A DNA stretch of 64,000 bases from Dromiciops gliroides (GCF_019393635.1 NC_057862.1:260972441-261036440); one strand, 5' to 3'; counted from the stretch's first letter, positions 1-11,627 are shown. The notes: a model not told the origin generated them from the sequence alone. A program made the numbers and translations.

Positions 1-475
1 TTAAATTTAAGTTTATTTTCATTATTGCCTTTCTGAAATCATAATTACTAGTCTTTCTTTTTTGTATTCAGCTGAGACATAATACATTATGCTTTAACCC
101 CTTATTTTTAAATTAAATTTTTTTTTAGTGAGGCAATTGGGGTTAAGTGACTTGCCCAGGGTCACATAGCTAGTAAGTGTTAAGTGTCTGAGGCCGGATT
201 TGAACTCAGGTACTCCTGACTCCAGGGCCGGTGCTCTATCCACTGTGCCACCTAGCTGCCCCCAACCCCTTATTTTAACTCTGTGTGAGTCTTTATGTTC
301 CAAGTGTGTTCCTGGTAAACAATATCTTTTTGAATTTTGTTTTCAAATCCATTGTACTAACCTCTTTTTTATGGGTGAGGTCATCCCATTCACAGTTATG
401 TTAGTTAATTGTTTATTTCCCTGCATCCTATTGTTTTATATTTTTAAATTATATAACATTTAAAAACTTTTGCAC
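1..475 (-). mobile_element. L1-derived fragment, split by a SINE
   Basis: The flanks of the SINE at 109-263 (1-108 and 277-475) resemble internal marsupial L1 sequence in reverse, for example the segment around 360-440 ending ...ccctgcatcctattg. There is no open frame. The assignment is from memory of the family, so it is moderate at best. Confidence 0.45.
109..263 (-). mobile_element. WSINE1-like CORE-SINE
   Basis: This copy reads in reverse: T-rich tail, CAATTGGGGTTAAGTGACTT, core, B box, and head GGGGCAGCTAGG. It is flanked by the 13-bp TSD AACCCCTTATTTT (96-108 and 264-276). Type 2 (CAATTGCCTCAC end). Confidence 0.95.
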
Positions 476-827
476 AAACAAATCTAGTAAAGCTAAGATT
501 AAAAAAAACAAAAAAAGAAATAAACTATTTCTTTAAGTTCACTTTTCACAAAACTAAAAGAATCCTTAAAGTGAGTGGTTAAAAGGGGATTGAATAGTTT
601 TAGGAAAAAAGACTCTCCAGAGAGTACCAAAGTTAAGTGACTATTGGTTAATGAATTGAATCTGTTTTCTGAACTTTGTAACTATCTTTCATCTTATCAC
701 GGGCAATTTTCATTTGCTTGGGAATGCTAAAAACTGTGAGTAGAAATATCTTGGAAAGGAAAAAAATTCAAAGGAAAGAAGGAAGATAAGAAGGAAGGAA
801 TCCTAGGAAGTGTGATATTATTATACA
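476..827. other. AT-rich stretch, nothing recognised
   Basis: A-rich and AT-rich DNA with no recognisable gene or repeat boundary. Confidence 0.5.
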
Positions 828-975
828 CCTTTTACAGTTGAAGGAATTGAAGCAGACAGAGATCAAGACACTTTCCCAGAGTCACACAGCTAGTAAGTGT
901 CTGAGGCTAAATTTGAACTCAGTTCTTCCTGACTCTAGGTCCAGCACTCTGTCCACAGCACCACTTGCTTGCCAA
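828..975 (-). mobile_element. old MIR/CORE-SINE copy
   Basis: A diverged antisense MIR-type core (gtcacacagctagtaagtgt) with a degenerate head and no visible TSD. Confidence 0.75.
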
Positions 976-1204
976 AGACAGGATGGATGGCTCCTTGTCC
1001 TTTTGGATTTTCATTTTCCCTAAGCAGAGGTGCTTAGAATTATTTAATTAATAATTTTGTCTCTGGAGTATTTGTACCTAAAATACAGAGTACAGAATTT
1101 TTCTTCCACAGGGGTCTGGAGAAGGTTGCCTTGATTCCTTCCATTTCTTTATCCCTAGTACCAAGGCTTAGCTCATTGGTAAGTAAGTAGTCAGTACCAG
1201 ACCC

Positions 1205-1535
1205 TTGCCAACTGGGAATAATAGTATTATTATTACATCATTTTATTTTTCACAATAACCCTGAGCTATTTAACTCATCTTATAGAAGAGTAAATTGAGA
1301 TACAGGCAGCTAGGTGGCACAGTGGATAAAGCACCAGACCTGAGTTCAAATTCGGCCTCAGACATTTGACACTTACCAGCTGTGTGATCCTGGGCAAGTC
1401 ACTTAACCCTCATTGCCCTGAAATTAAAAAATGAGATTCAGAAATATTTAGTCATTTGCCTAAGGTTGCCCAGCAAGGAAATGGTAGAACTAGAAATGAG
1501 ACCCAACATCCTTTGATTTCAATTCTGATTTTCTT
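1205..1535 (-). mobile_element. MIR copy, split by a SINE
   Basis: Antisense MIR features (ataaccctgagctatttaac, taaattgagat, then gtcatttgcctaaggttgcc) resume on both sides of the SINE at 1302-1431. The MIR was therefore in place first. Confidence 0.65.
1302..1431 (+). mobile_element. WSINE1-like CORE-SINE inside a MIR
   Basis: Head GGCAGCTAGGTGGCACAGTGG, B-box region, core, and a CATTGCCCTG end (type 1). It has lost some bases around the CCCTGG segment. Short TSD TGAGAT (1296-1301 and 1432-1437). Confidence 0.9.
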
Positions 1536-1841
1536 CTTCCTACACAATCCTGCCTCAACTATTCCAGGTTGAACTCTAGGATTCTGCCCATCCAACATAG
1601 AGACTAAACAGTACAAAATATTTAATCAGCAATCTCATCCCCCCCCACCCAAATTCACAAAGAAACTCCATTTCTTCACATAGTTCTTCAAATACGTGAG
1701 GACAGCTATCATGATGTACTCTGTCTCTTCTACTCCAAGATAAAAACTTCCATTTCCTTCCACAATTTCTTATATAAGATAATTTGGAATCCCTTCACTA
1801 TCCTAGCTAAGCTGTCCTTTTTAGGATATTTTCTCACATGT

Positions 1842-2165
1842 GGCAATGATCCAAGACAATTCCAAAGGACTCATGATGAAAAATGCTATCCACCTCCAGA
1901 AAAAGAACTGATGGAGTCTGCAGATCGAAGCATACCATTTTTCACTTTTTTTTTTTGATCCATGTTTTCTTTTACAACATGACTATTATGGAAATATGTT
2001 TTGCATGATTGCACATGTATAACCTATATCAAATTACTTACCATCTCAGGAGAGGGTAGAGAAGGGAGGGAGAAAGAATTTGGAACCCAAATTTTTTTTA
2101 AAAGAATGCTAAAAATTGTTTTTACATAAATCAGGAAAAAATAAAATGTTATTTAAGGGGAAAAA
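1842..2165 (+). mobile_element. L1 3' UTR end
   Basis: Typical marsupial L1 3' end: gatccaagacaattccaaag, then catgtataacctatatcaaa, gggagggagaaagaattt and an A-rich end with aataaaa. 5'-truncated; non-coding. Confidence 0.85.
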
Positions 2166-2286
2166 TGTATCTGTGTCAGTTACCTTCAAAATGATAATCA
2201 CCTCCTCTATGACACCCCCAACCTCATTCCTGCCTTCCAGAAGCCTTTCTAATTTTGCAGAACCAGTTAGAGATTGCATATTGTTA

Positions 2287-2535
2287 AGATAGCCTACATT
2301 ACAGGGGTCCTTAACCCTCTTTTTGTTATGAATCCCTTTGGAAGTCTGGCGAAGCCTATGGACCCCTTCTCAGAATAATAATTTTTAAAGGCATAAAGCA
2401 TAGGATTACAAAGAAACCAAATATATTAAAAGAAAGGTGTATTCCCCCCCCCCAGTTCTCCCTGACCCCCATAAGATTTATCCTTAGAACTTCAAGGAGT
2501 CCATAGACCCCAGGTAAAGAATCCTTGGCCTACAA
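2287..2535 (+). mobile_element. hAT-like non-autonomous DNA transposon
   Basis: It starts acaggggtccttaaccctct and ends ccaggtaaagaatccttgg, forming an imperfect terminal inverted repeat of the hAT (Charlie-type) kind. It has no ORF. A second copy lies at 51505-51715. Confidence 0.6.
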
Positions 2536-2589
2536 AAATCCAGACTTGATGGTCAACATGGGTTATTTTCACTTTTTTCTTTATTTCAC

Positions 2590-2715
2590 CAATTAGTCAA
2601 AGGTCAACAAACATTTAGTAAGTGTTCACTCTGTACCAGGCACTATGCTAAGTTGTGGGGATACAAATACAAGCAAAAAGAAAGACAATCTCTGCTCTCA
2701 GGAAACTTAATTTTA
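2590..2715 (-). mobile_element. L2 3' end
   Basis: Reads caacaaacatttagtaagtg ... ccaggcactatgctaag ... ggggatacaaa, the reverse complement of the L2 3' terminus. Confidence 0.7.
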
Positions 2716-3774
2716 ATGGGTGAAGATAACATTTCAGAAGGGGAGCTGAAATGGGTGGGGAGGAAGGAGATACCTCGATGAGGACTTGGTGACTAAGTCC
2801 AGAGAGAAAGGGATGGCTGATCTGGGCTATTCTCCAAAATAGAGGTTTCTGGAAGAACTCACTCAGTGGGAAAAGGGGCCCACAGAGTGGAGTCAGGAGA
2901 CAGTTGAGTGGGTCAGCATAGTGCCTGCTATATAATGGGTGCCTGTTGAATACTTGTTCATTTAGCCTAAGATTGAACTGGATTTTTAAAAACTATAACT
3001 TCATTATATCATTATTTCATATTAACTCTGAGGTCTCCTAACAGTTTTCATACACTTTTTTGGGTATCTTTCCCAACTTTCACCTTCAGTCAAATGTTAT
3101 CCTCCCTTATTTCCACCCAACCTCATTTTCCGTTGTTGCATTTAAATTTATTTCTCATCAGGGCAAGGCCGCTAGGAATGAAGGCCTCTTCATCAAATCC
3201 CTAGGTCACCCAGGGCTAAGTTAGGTAGGTCTGTGTTCTCCTCCCTCCCCACCCCCCTAAACCCCATCTCATGGCATCCCCTGGCTGGAAGCCAGGAATA
3301 AGTTTCTTGTTGAAGCAAAAGGGAGGCTGCTCATCCATTGATGGATTTTCTTCCGAAGTCAGTGCTTGTGGGAGAAAGGTAGGCATCTCTAGGTGCAGAA
3401 TGCCAAATTTCTTCTCTGTCCCTCTCCATTTATTACATGGGAGGGATCTCCTTAGTCAAAGACAACCTCAGCTGACAGGGGCAATGACCCACAAACAGGG
3501 TTAAAGTAGGTGAATTGCTACATGGAACATGAAGCACGGAGAGGAAGTGCCAGAGGGGGAAGAGATCCCATCATCCTTCCTCTGGCGAGTGGGTGAGAGG
3601 GTTAAGGAGCGTGGGATTGAGGGCACAGTGTGTGAAGCACTCCTGCCTATTGGAGGCTCCCTCTGTGGAGGAAAATGGAAGGGGAAGGAAGCAAAACGGA
3701 GATTCAAGCACCTCCTTACTGTTCTTCCCAGTGGGTTTTTTAATATTTCATATCATTTTTTCTGTATCTCTCTG
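2716..3774. other. no gene seen; short L2-like tail near 2905-2970
   Basis: This kilobase shows no convincing coding sequence. The segment about 2917-2965 (agtgcctgctatataatggg and following) resembles a plus-strand L2 tail. Small ORFs at 3271-3777 overlap one another in several frames and look random. Confidence 0.45.
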
Positions 3775-4112
3775 TGAGAGGTACGGGACATAGTTGGTCT
3801 TGAAGTCAGGAGTCCTACCTCTGACCTAGGCTGTCTTTGTTTTGTTTTGTTTGCAGGGCAATGGGGGTTAAGTGACTTGCCCAGGGTCACACAGCTAGTG
3901 TCTGAGGCTGGATTTGAACGTAGGTACTCCTGAATCCAGGGCCAGTGTTTTATCCACTGCACCACCTAGCTGGCCCACCTAGGCTGTCTTTGTGACCCTG
4001 GGCAAGTCCCTTACCCTCTTAGTGTCCCAGGCAAAACTGCAAACCTGGTACTTGTAGGTGGTAACCACCATAAGCAGAGAAAGCTCCTCACCTACAGCTG
4101 AAATCACAGGTC
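3775..4112 (+). mobile_element. MIR-like SINE with extended 3' end, split by a SINE
   Basis: MIR-type sequence (tgaagtcaggagtcctacct; tgaccctgggcaagtccctt) continues into a tail (gcaaacctggtacttgtagg ... gctgaaatcacaggtc) seen in marsupial MIR-type SINEs. The insertion at 3840-3976 interrupts it. Confidence 0.65.
3840..3976 (-). mobile_element. WSINE1-like CORE-SINE inside a MIR
   Basis: Reverse copy with a 16-bp perfect TSD ACCTAGGCTGTCTTTG (3824-3839 and 3977-3992). It lacks the usual AAGTGTCA between CTAGT and GTCTGAGG. Confidence 0.95.
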
Positions 4113-4202
4113 TGGTTTTTTTTTTTTGGGGGGGGGGAAAGTAACCCTGGGCTTCTATGCTTATCTTAATAGCAATACTATGGATACATCAGAAAATAGT
4201 CT

Positions 4203-4345
4203 CTGGGGGCAGCTAGGTGGCACAGTGGATAGAGCACCAGTCCTGGAATCAGGAGTACCTGAATTCAAATCCAGCCTCAGATGCCTGACACTTACTAGCT
4301 GTGTGACCCTGGGCAAGTCACTTAACCCCAATTGCTTCACCCTGA
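4203..4345 (+). mobile_element. WSINE1-like CORE-SINE
   Basis: Full head (GGGGCAGCTAGGTGGCACAG), B box GAATTCAAATCC, core and a CCCCAATTGCTTCACC end (type 2). There is no A tail and no clear TSD, so the 3' flank may be rearranged. Confidence 0.9.
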
Positions 4346-4721
4346 GACCTTGGTGTGCTGTTGTTGCAAAGACAGGGCCTGAGTTGTAGAGCCCAAGAAA
4401 AACTGCAGGGAACTGAGAGTGTCATGACCAGCCTGGACAACGTCCATCCCACACCTCTCCATTCCATTTTGAGGGGGTGGGGGAGCAGCCCTCCATTAAC
4501 TTCCCAGCTGTCTGTCTTCCCTTCTAGCAAAAGGGAGAAGTTAAAATTGAGTGAGCTACTGCTGATTCTGCCTGGGTAGCTGGCAGCATGGACTGGCTAT
4601 CGGCTTCTTCCCATTCTTCTCCCATTGCAAACTGTCCCTTCAGTCTTCATGATAAAATGAAATTTTGGCAGCCACTAAATCTTGTCTGGTATAATTCATG
4701 CTGGTGAAAATAGAGATTTAG

Positions 4722-5469
4722 AAAGCTGGGGTGCTAATCCACTGTTGGTGGAGTTGTGAAAAGATCCAACCATTCTGGAGAGCAATTCAGAACTACACCC
4801 AAAGGGCTATCAAACTGTGCATACCCTTTGATCCAGCAATAACACTGCTAGGTTTATATCACAAAGACATCCCCCAAAAGAGAAAAAGACCTATTTGTAC
4901 GAAAATATTTATAGCAGTTCTTTTTGAGGTAGCTAAGAATTGGAAATCAAAGGACTGCCCATCAGTTGGAGAATGGCTAAACAAACTGTGGTATATGATG
5001 ATGATGGAATATTATTGTGCTATAAGGAATGACAAGCAGGATGATTTCAGAAAAGCCTGGAAAGACTTGTATGAACTGATGAATAGTGAAGTGAACAGAA
5101 CCAAGAGAACATTGTTCACAGAAACAGGAATATTGTTTGAAGAACTGTGAATGACAACTATTCTCAGCAATACGATCCAAAACAATCCCAAAGGACTTGA
5201 TGAAACATATTATCCACCTCCAAAGAAAGAACTAATATTGATGGAACACAGACTGAAGATACTGTTTTTCACTTTCTTTCATTTTTTCTTTTATTCAAGT
5301 TTTCTTGTACAAAATGACTAATGTGATAATGTTTTACATAATCGTACATGTATAATCTATATCTGATTGCTTGCTTACCTCCTCAGGGAGGGGGAGGGGA
5401 GGGAACAAGGGATAAAAATTGGAACCCAAACTATAAATACAAATGTTTATTACTTTAAAAAAAAAGAAA
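4722..5469 (+). mobile_element. L1 3' end with ORF2 C-terminal remnant
   Basis: It encodes the last part of L1 ORF2 (CWWSCEKIQPFW, PFDPAITLLGLY, MEYYCAIRNDKQ) in an open frame at 4731-5150. The L1 3' UTR and an A-rich end follow. A 16-bp TSD GAAAATAGAGATTTAG (4706-4721 and 5470-5485) defines a 5'-truncated insertion of about 750 bp. The frame lacks the endonuclease and RT, so it is not a gene. Confidence 0.93.
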
Positions 5470-5485
5470 GAAAATAGAGATTTAG

Positions 5486-7474
5486 GAAAAGGTTTTGATT
5501 CCTTTAAATAGACAGAAGTTATCCCTGCTTTAGTGCAAATTGAGCTATGGGTGGAAGAGTGAACACAGATCCCACATGGAAGTCCCCAACTCTAGGCCAG
5601 TTTAGGATTCTCATAAACAGGAGAGCATATATGGATATACATGTTTTTATACACATACACATATACATATACATACACATATTCTCCCAGATGTAACAGA
5701 CAAACCTTTGTAGTTAATTAGAGCCCTGTTAAGACCAACCTCCAATAAGATATTCATACTCCATGGGAAAAATTCATTACAGGTATCCCCTGCCCCTGAA
5801 TATATATTAGACACTGGTACTCCACAGGGCCATTATCTATTACAGATGGAGCGGTCCTCCTCATTTGTTGCATGTTACAAGTAATTAAATTTTTAGAGAT
5901 TATTTTTCTTTTTTTCTCTACAGCTTACTCTCCTGTCATTGGGGTTTACATTTTATTAAGTATTATTAAGCCTTTTTTTCCATTCAGTTTTCAACATTGT
6001 ATGGTATAATTCTCAGACTCAAAGGGACAATCCTTTTTAACATGGCCAATCTGCTGCTGCCATGAAATGCTATTATGCAAAATGCTTTCTTGATTATTAT
6101 TAATTAGGTTCACATGATCATTTATTGCCCACTGCATTGTTATTTGTAATACATTGGTACATGAAAAGCTATTTAGGTGATTTTCATGACCTTGAATTTA
6201 TTACTATTGCATTGATATAAATTTGTATATTTGCTTATCGTTTATTCACATTGTATTAGTTGCATACAGCCTTGTTTATTATGCTTCTGTGGTATAATTT
6301 TGCATGTTCCTGGCTTAAAAGTTATATTGTTGGTTTTGTTGAATATTTTAAGTATGGAGCAATCTCTTTTAAGGATGGCCACTGAAGTGGTTGAAGTATG
6401 TTGCCATATCGTAGGTATAGATAGTCATAGAGATCTCCTAACATTAGGAGTGGATGAAGAGTATAATACCAAAAAACACTATAAAAATATTACAAATTTA
6501 AAATATTACCCAAAATGTGAAAGACTTGGAGGATTGCAGGGTAACATGAGGTAAGAAAAATAATATAGTAACATAAAGATAGTCAAGGCCACTTAGGAAA
6601 TGCTCTGTGAAATTACTTGACCCTTTTTATCATTCAGAAATTTCTGATGTACTAACAATAGAAGCTAGAACCTTGGAACTTATCTGCAGGTCACCCTCTA
6701 TGGAGGAAAGAGATGCTTAGAAAAAAGTAGGAACTCTCCACTCTCCCACAGAGAAAATGAGAATCACATTTAAGTCTAAAAAATGACAATTGTAAGACTG
6801 AAACCAATCCTCCTGTGCCAGAAAGCTACCATGGGGATAATTTTTGGATCTTTTCAATACAGAAACCATGTTCTCAAGAACAAAGATGGGAAATGTGGAT
6901 TGGCAGATCTATGATTGCCTTGGCAGACACCTGTCATAAAAGAGAAGCAGATTGATGGAGGGCCTTAAAGAAAGGCCTTTTGCTTTTGTATAGGACCTAA
7001 AGGCCACAGAGCCTATAATGATATATGGAAAGCATGTTTGTAAAGCCTAGAATCAAAACACACTTTTTGGTGGTGAGACTCCACAGAATGTGTATAACAT
7101 ATACTACTCAGTATAAAGGATAAACAGCTTGAGATCCTATAGTGAGAGTGGATTCCTAATTACAGTCTAATATGAAGAAGCACAGTAGCATCCAAGAAAG
7201 CAGTTAAAGCAAGAATGCATCTAAGACACATAGGACTAATGTCTAACCCTGAACTGCCCCTTCATGTAATGGGTCTTGAATCAGCACTACTGCCATTATA
7301 GTTAGGGAAGGTGTGGAAAAGAAGGGTTTAAGTTCAATTGGTGCAGGAAAATTCTTTGTATAAGGCATGGAAACAGAGCAAGGGATATATCACATTACTG
7401 ATATATACTGACTGATATCTATATATACATATAGACATATAATATACTGATATATTACTGATACAAACATGAAA
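5486..7474. other. unrecognised AT-rich region
   Basis: About 2 kb without a recognised repeat. A simple AT/CA-rich run lies at 5634-5682 and a TA-rich run at 7402-7462. The longest frame is 6231-6554 (107 codons, plus strand) with no domain I recognise. It may be an old, unidentified transposon. Confidence 0.4.
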
Positions 7475-7600
7475 AAGCATTTACCAAAGACTCACTGTTA
7501 GAAAGGCACTGCTAAGCATGGAAAAGGGGATACAAAAAAAAGCAAACAAGACAGTTTTAATAGGGGATGACAACACATTAAAGGGAACTAGAGATGGAAA
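7475..7600 (-). mobile_element. diverged L2 3' end
   Basis: Weak match to the L2 terminus in reverse (aagcatttaccaaagactca ... ggcactgctaagcatgg ... ggggatacaaaa). Confidence 0.45.
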
Positions 7601-8400
7601 GTGCGGGAGGGTCGAATTGTTGAGAGGACTCACATGGTAGCATGGTATAGAAATGTATGGGAAAGAGTATGGTGGCCTTGTTCCAAGAAAGAGTAGCCAA
7701 AAGCTCACCTATCAGAGCCCAGGGTTGCCAGGGCAGATCTGAATTCTGGAGGGGAGAGGAGGAAGGCCCATAGTACAAGTGGCATTTTTTTTTTTTTGCA
7801 TTGGCTGGAAGTGTGTGGTGGATAGGATTCTAGTGAGATTATGACACTCATCAGAACCTAAGGTCCCAGGGGTGGGGTCTAAGTTTCAAGAGGAAGAGTT
7901 AAAAATTCAGATTTGAAGGCAAAAGGATTGAGTGAAAGATGGAACAATGGATAAAGTCATTTTCCTTGGAAATGGAGGCCATGATGGTCTGCTACAAGGA
8001 CAACATCATCAGGACATAACCAGACAGGCAGCCACATCTGTTACAATCTGTTGTCTCTACTGAGCCTGGTGGGAAAGGAAGGGAGCCTTCCTTGGCCAGC
8101 CACTCCAGTTTGTTCCCACCCAGAAACCTCTGCGGACTCCTACAATTCCATCTCCACTAGTTGTCTCACTTGTGCCTGCCAGGTAAGGAAGGCAACATGC
8201 TGGTCCCTAAATTCCTGAGTCATCTTGATCTCTTCCTGAACCCTCCATAGATTCCTGTAATCCCAACTCCACCAGTTGTCTTACCTGACCTGCTTTCATG
8301 CATGTAATCCTGCTTTTTACCTTCTTTATTTCCACCTACAGCCTAACTTCTAGGGATGACAATAACCTACCTGAACACAAGCTGTTGAATAGAGGTGGAA
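7601..8400. other. unrecognised region with a ~113-bp diverged tandem repeat
   Basis: No gene seen. The segment 8030-8340 contains three diverged units, anchored by ttgtctctac (8051), ttgtctcact (8161) and ttgtcttacc (8276). Each is followed by a gcctg/cctgc motif, and the first two by a ggaaagg/taagg stretch. Confidence 0.5.
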
Positions 8401-8968
8401 AAAAATCAGGCAACTGTTCTGATAGAATATGCTACAAATTTGTTTTGTAACCTCAATTGGGCCCTTACTACTGCTAGGCAATTCTCCTGCACCTTTCTAA
8501 TTAACTCACTATCTCACTCACCAAAGTGGCTCTTCCAAAATTTTTCATTCCTCCCCTAGCCTCCTACCTAAGAACTTTATATTTTACTGAAAAAATTGAG
8601 GCCATTCTCTGAAATATCCCTTTCCCCCCACCCTCCTCATCTCATATCACTCAGATACTTTCTACCACCATCTCCTTCCTTCACACCTGTCTCATATGAA
8701 GAAGTAGCCCTTCTCCTTGGCAAGACTAACTCCTCTCCTTGTTCTCTCCGGCAAATTGCCCTCCTCTTTCATGCCTACTCTTTTCACTAATCTTCAGTCT
8801 CTTCCTGCCTACAACCTCCAATTATAACCTACAACTTCCTGCTTTCCTATAGCCTCCAAACATGTCCATGTCTCCCATATCCTCAAGAACTTTTCACTTG
8901 ATCTGAGCATCCATGATATCTGTTGTCCTATATCTCTCCTCCCTTTTGTAACTCAATTCCTTGAGGAA

Positions 8969-9024
8969 TTTATGATAGTGTCTCTACTTCTCATAGTTTA
9001 TGATAGTGTCTCTACTTCTCATAT
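8969..9024 (+). repeat. 28-bp perfect tandem duplication
   Basis: The unit tttatgatagtgtctctact + tctcata(g/t) occurs at 8969-8996 and again at 8997-9024, identical but for the last base. It lies within the L2 coding remnant. Confidence 0.9.
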
Positions 9025-10259
9025 TCTCACTCTCTTCACCCTTCAACTGAATCTGCCCTTTCCAAAGTTACCAACCATCATATCTAATGGCCTTTTCTCA
9101 GCCCTCATGCTTTTTGACCTCTCTGTAGCCTTTGACACTGTGGATCACCCTTCTTCTCCTTGATACTCTCTCTCTTCTCTCTAGGTTTTCATGACATTGC
9201 TTTCTCCTGATTCTGTCTCTCCAGATTCCTATCTGATTGTTCTTCAGTCTCCTTTTTCTCCCCAGTCTCCTGTTAGATTTCCATCCACATCATGCTCACT
9301 AATGTCGGATATCCCCCAAGGCTTTGTCCTGGGCCCTCTACTCTCTCTCTAGAGTTCCCTTGATCTTATTAGCTTATATGAATTAAATTATCATCTCTAT
9401 GCTGATGATTCTCAAATCTACTTATCCAGCCCTAACCTTTCAGTTGATCTCCAGTCTCACATCCCCAAATCAAATCTCAAACTACATGTCCCATAGATAT
9501 CTTAAACTCAATTTATTCAAAATTGAACCTATTATGTCTCCCTCTATTAATTACTTTCCCTCTTCCTAACTTCCCTATTATTATCCAGAGAAACACCATT
9601 GTCCCAGGTACCCAGGCTCAAAACATGGGTGTCATCCTTGACTCCTTACTTTCTCTCACACATCCCATAGCCAATCTATTGCCAAGGCCTATTGATTCTA
9701 CTTTTTCAACATCTCTTGTATACCTTCTCTTTTCTAACATTGCCACTTCTGGCCCAGGCCCTCATTACCTCACTCTTGGACTATTGCTGTGGCTTTCTAG
9801 GTGATCTCCCTGCTTCAAATCTCTACCTATTAATTTTATCAAATTAATCTTTCTAAAGCAGAAGTCTGATCATGCCACTCTGCCCCCTCCTGCCCCCCTC
9901 ATTCAATAAAGTCCAGTGGCTCCCTATTACCTCTAGGATCAAATGCAAATACTCTGTTTTTTAAAGTCATTTAAAACCTGACCCCTTCCTACCATTGTGG
10001 TCTTCTTTCAACTTTCTCCCTTCTACATACTTACATGGGCCACCCTGCTTTTTCTCACACAAGACACTCTATCTCCAGACTCCAAGTACCTTCTCTGACT
10101 GTCCTTCATACCTGGAATTCTTTCCTGCCTCATCTCTGTCTCCTGGTTTACCTGCCTTCCTTCAAGTCCCAGCCAAACTTCTGCCTTAAGAAACCTTTCT
10201 CAATCCTCCTTGATGTCAATGCCGTCCCTCTGCTGATTATTTCTAATTTATCCCAAACA

Positions 10260-10376
10260 GGACTTCCGGGGCGGAGCCAAGATGGCGAAGGAAAGGCAGT
10301 GAGCTCCTGAACTCATGACACTGATCGCTCCAAAAAACATCCAAATAACACCATAGGAAAATGCCCGGAGCAGCAA
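10260..10376 (+). mobile_element. L1 5'-end-only insertion (117 bp)
   Basis: It begins gacttccggggcggagccaa then gatggcgaagg, the start of a marsupial L1 5' UTR, and ends gagcagcaa(aa). A perfect 15-bp TSD AATTTATCCCAAACA flanks it (10245-10259 and 10377-10391). The same sequence begins the element whose 5' end is at 25430 on the minus strand, which confirms identity. Only the first about 117 nt of L1 are present. Confidence 0.9.
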
Positions 10377-10530
10377 AATTTATCCCAAACATAGCTTGTT
10401 TGAACATCTCATATTGTGTCTTCATTAGACTGTGAGCTACTTGAGAACACAGAATTCTTTATTTTGCTTTTCTTTGTACTCCAGCACTGAGCTCCTTACA
10501 CATAGTAGGTACTTAATAAAGGTTTGTTGA

Positions 10531-11385
10531 TAGTTGTGGATCAGATGGTCATTTATATGTTGAATGTACTAGTGAAGAGAATACAACTTTATTTGTGCAG
10601 TAACCATACTGAATGAGCACTGAGAAAAAGAAAGGGCTAGACCCCAGGAACAGTGAAAACAACTCCATTGTTAGTTCCCTATGGGTTTGTTCTGCCTGGA
10701 CTTTAGGAGCCTGTACAAAGATGACAGTGAAGACTGAGGACATAGGACCGGAATGCTGTCTTTGAGGGTGGCTCTCAAGAGACCATATAAGTCAGTCATT
10801 CTGTTAAAAAAACATTTGAGAAAATTCCCTTTTTAGTCTATGAAAGGGCTTGGACTTGGTGTCCCAATGATAAACCTCTATCTAGGATACAGAATGAACT
10901 TAAAGTTTCCCAAGGAAATGGGTGGCATCAGCAGGAGGGTGAGCACATCATGGCTCTGGTATGTCCAGACCTATCACCTGTCACTGAAGTGTCAGCACTG
11001 ATGAAGACAGATTCCAGTTCGCTCTAAACATAGCAGTGGTATCAATCAGCAGGATTAGATCAGAATGATCTCAGTGAAATAGGGAGTGAATGATGAATGG
11101 AAAAAGGTGAGCCCTGGGTGATCAGACACTGGGATACAAAAAGCCTGTATTGTGTGGCCACAGTGTTTTTGGTGCTATTGTGGTACTATGAGACCACCCC
11201 CATGGCTGGGGGGGATGCCAAATTGTCCTGGCATTCATCTACTAGAGACAAATAAATATACCCTGAAAGTGCTAATTTGCATATCTTTTGTTTGGAGGGG
11301 AAGGTGATTTCTAGGCCACTTGCTGTGGAAGACATTGGCCCTCACTAAACATGACAATTTTGGAATTGTCTAAGAATTATTTCTT
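10531..11385. other. unique-looking stretch, no gene
   Basis: No repeat or supported ORF recognised. Confidence 0.5.
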
Positions 11386-11389
11386 CTTC

Positions 11390-11476
<87 letters not shown>

Positions 11477-11478
11477 TT
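11386..11478. repeat. (TTTC)n microsatellite, SINE tail
   Basis: About 22 units of TTTC sit immediately before the reverse SINE at 11479. It is the expanded (GAAA)n tail of that SINE. Confidence 0.97.
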
Positions 11479-11612
11479 TTCAGGGCAATGAGGGTTAAGT
11501 GACTTGCCCAGGGTCACACAGCTAGTAAGTGTCAAGTGTCTGAGGCCAGATTTAAACTCAGGTCCTCCTGAATCCAGGGACGGTGCTTTATCCACTGTAC
11601 CACCTAGCTGTC
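11479..11612 (-). mobile_element. WSINE1-like CORE-SINE, first of a pair
   Basis: Reverse copy (cagggcaatgagggttaagt ... ccacctagctgtcc), type 1. Its TSD is an imperfect AATTATTTCTT near 11375 and AATTGTTTCTT near 11617. Confidence 0.93.
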
Positions 11613-11627
11613 CAATAATTGTTTCTT

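Larger units (their letters stand above)
8400..10530 (+). mobile_element. L2 LINE, RT C-terminal part to 3' end
   Basis: A decayed L2 in sense orientation. The RT motif DLSVAFDTVDHP is at about 9118-9153, a degraded GPLLS motif near 9330-9345, and the YADDS box (tatgctgatgattctcaaat) near 9397. The canonical L2 terminus follows (actgtgagctacttgagaac ... cacatagtaggtacttaata). Frameshifts and stops disrupt the frame. It is split by the short insertion at 10260-10376. Confidence 0.88.

Noticed and set aside
11386..11478. CRISPR-like or satellite array
   Set aside because: It is a simple tetranucleotide run with no spacers; it is the tail of the adjacent SINE.
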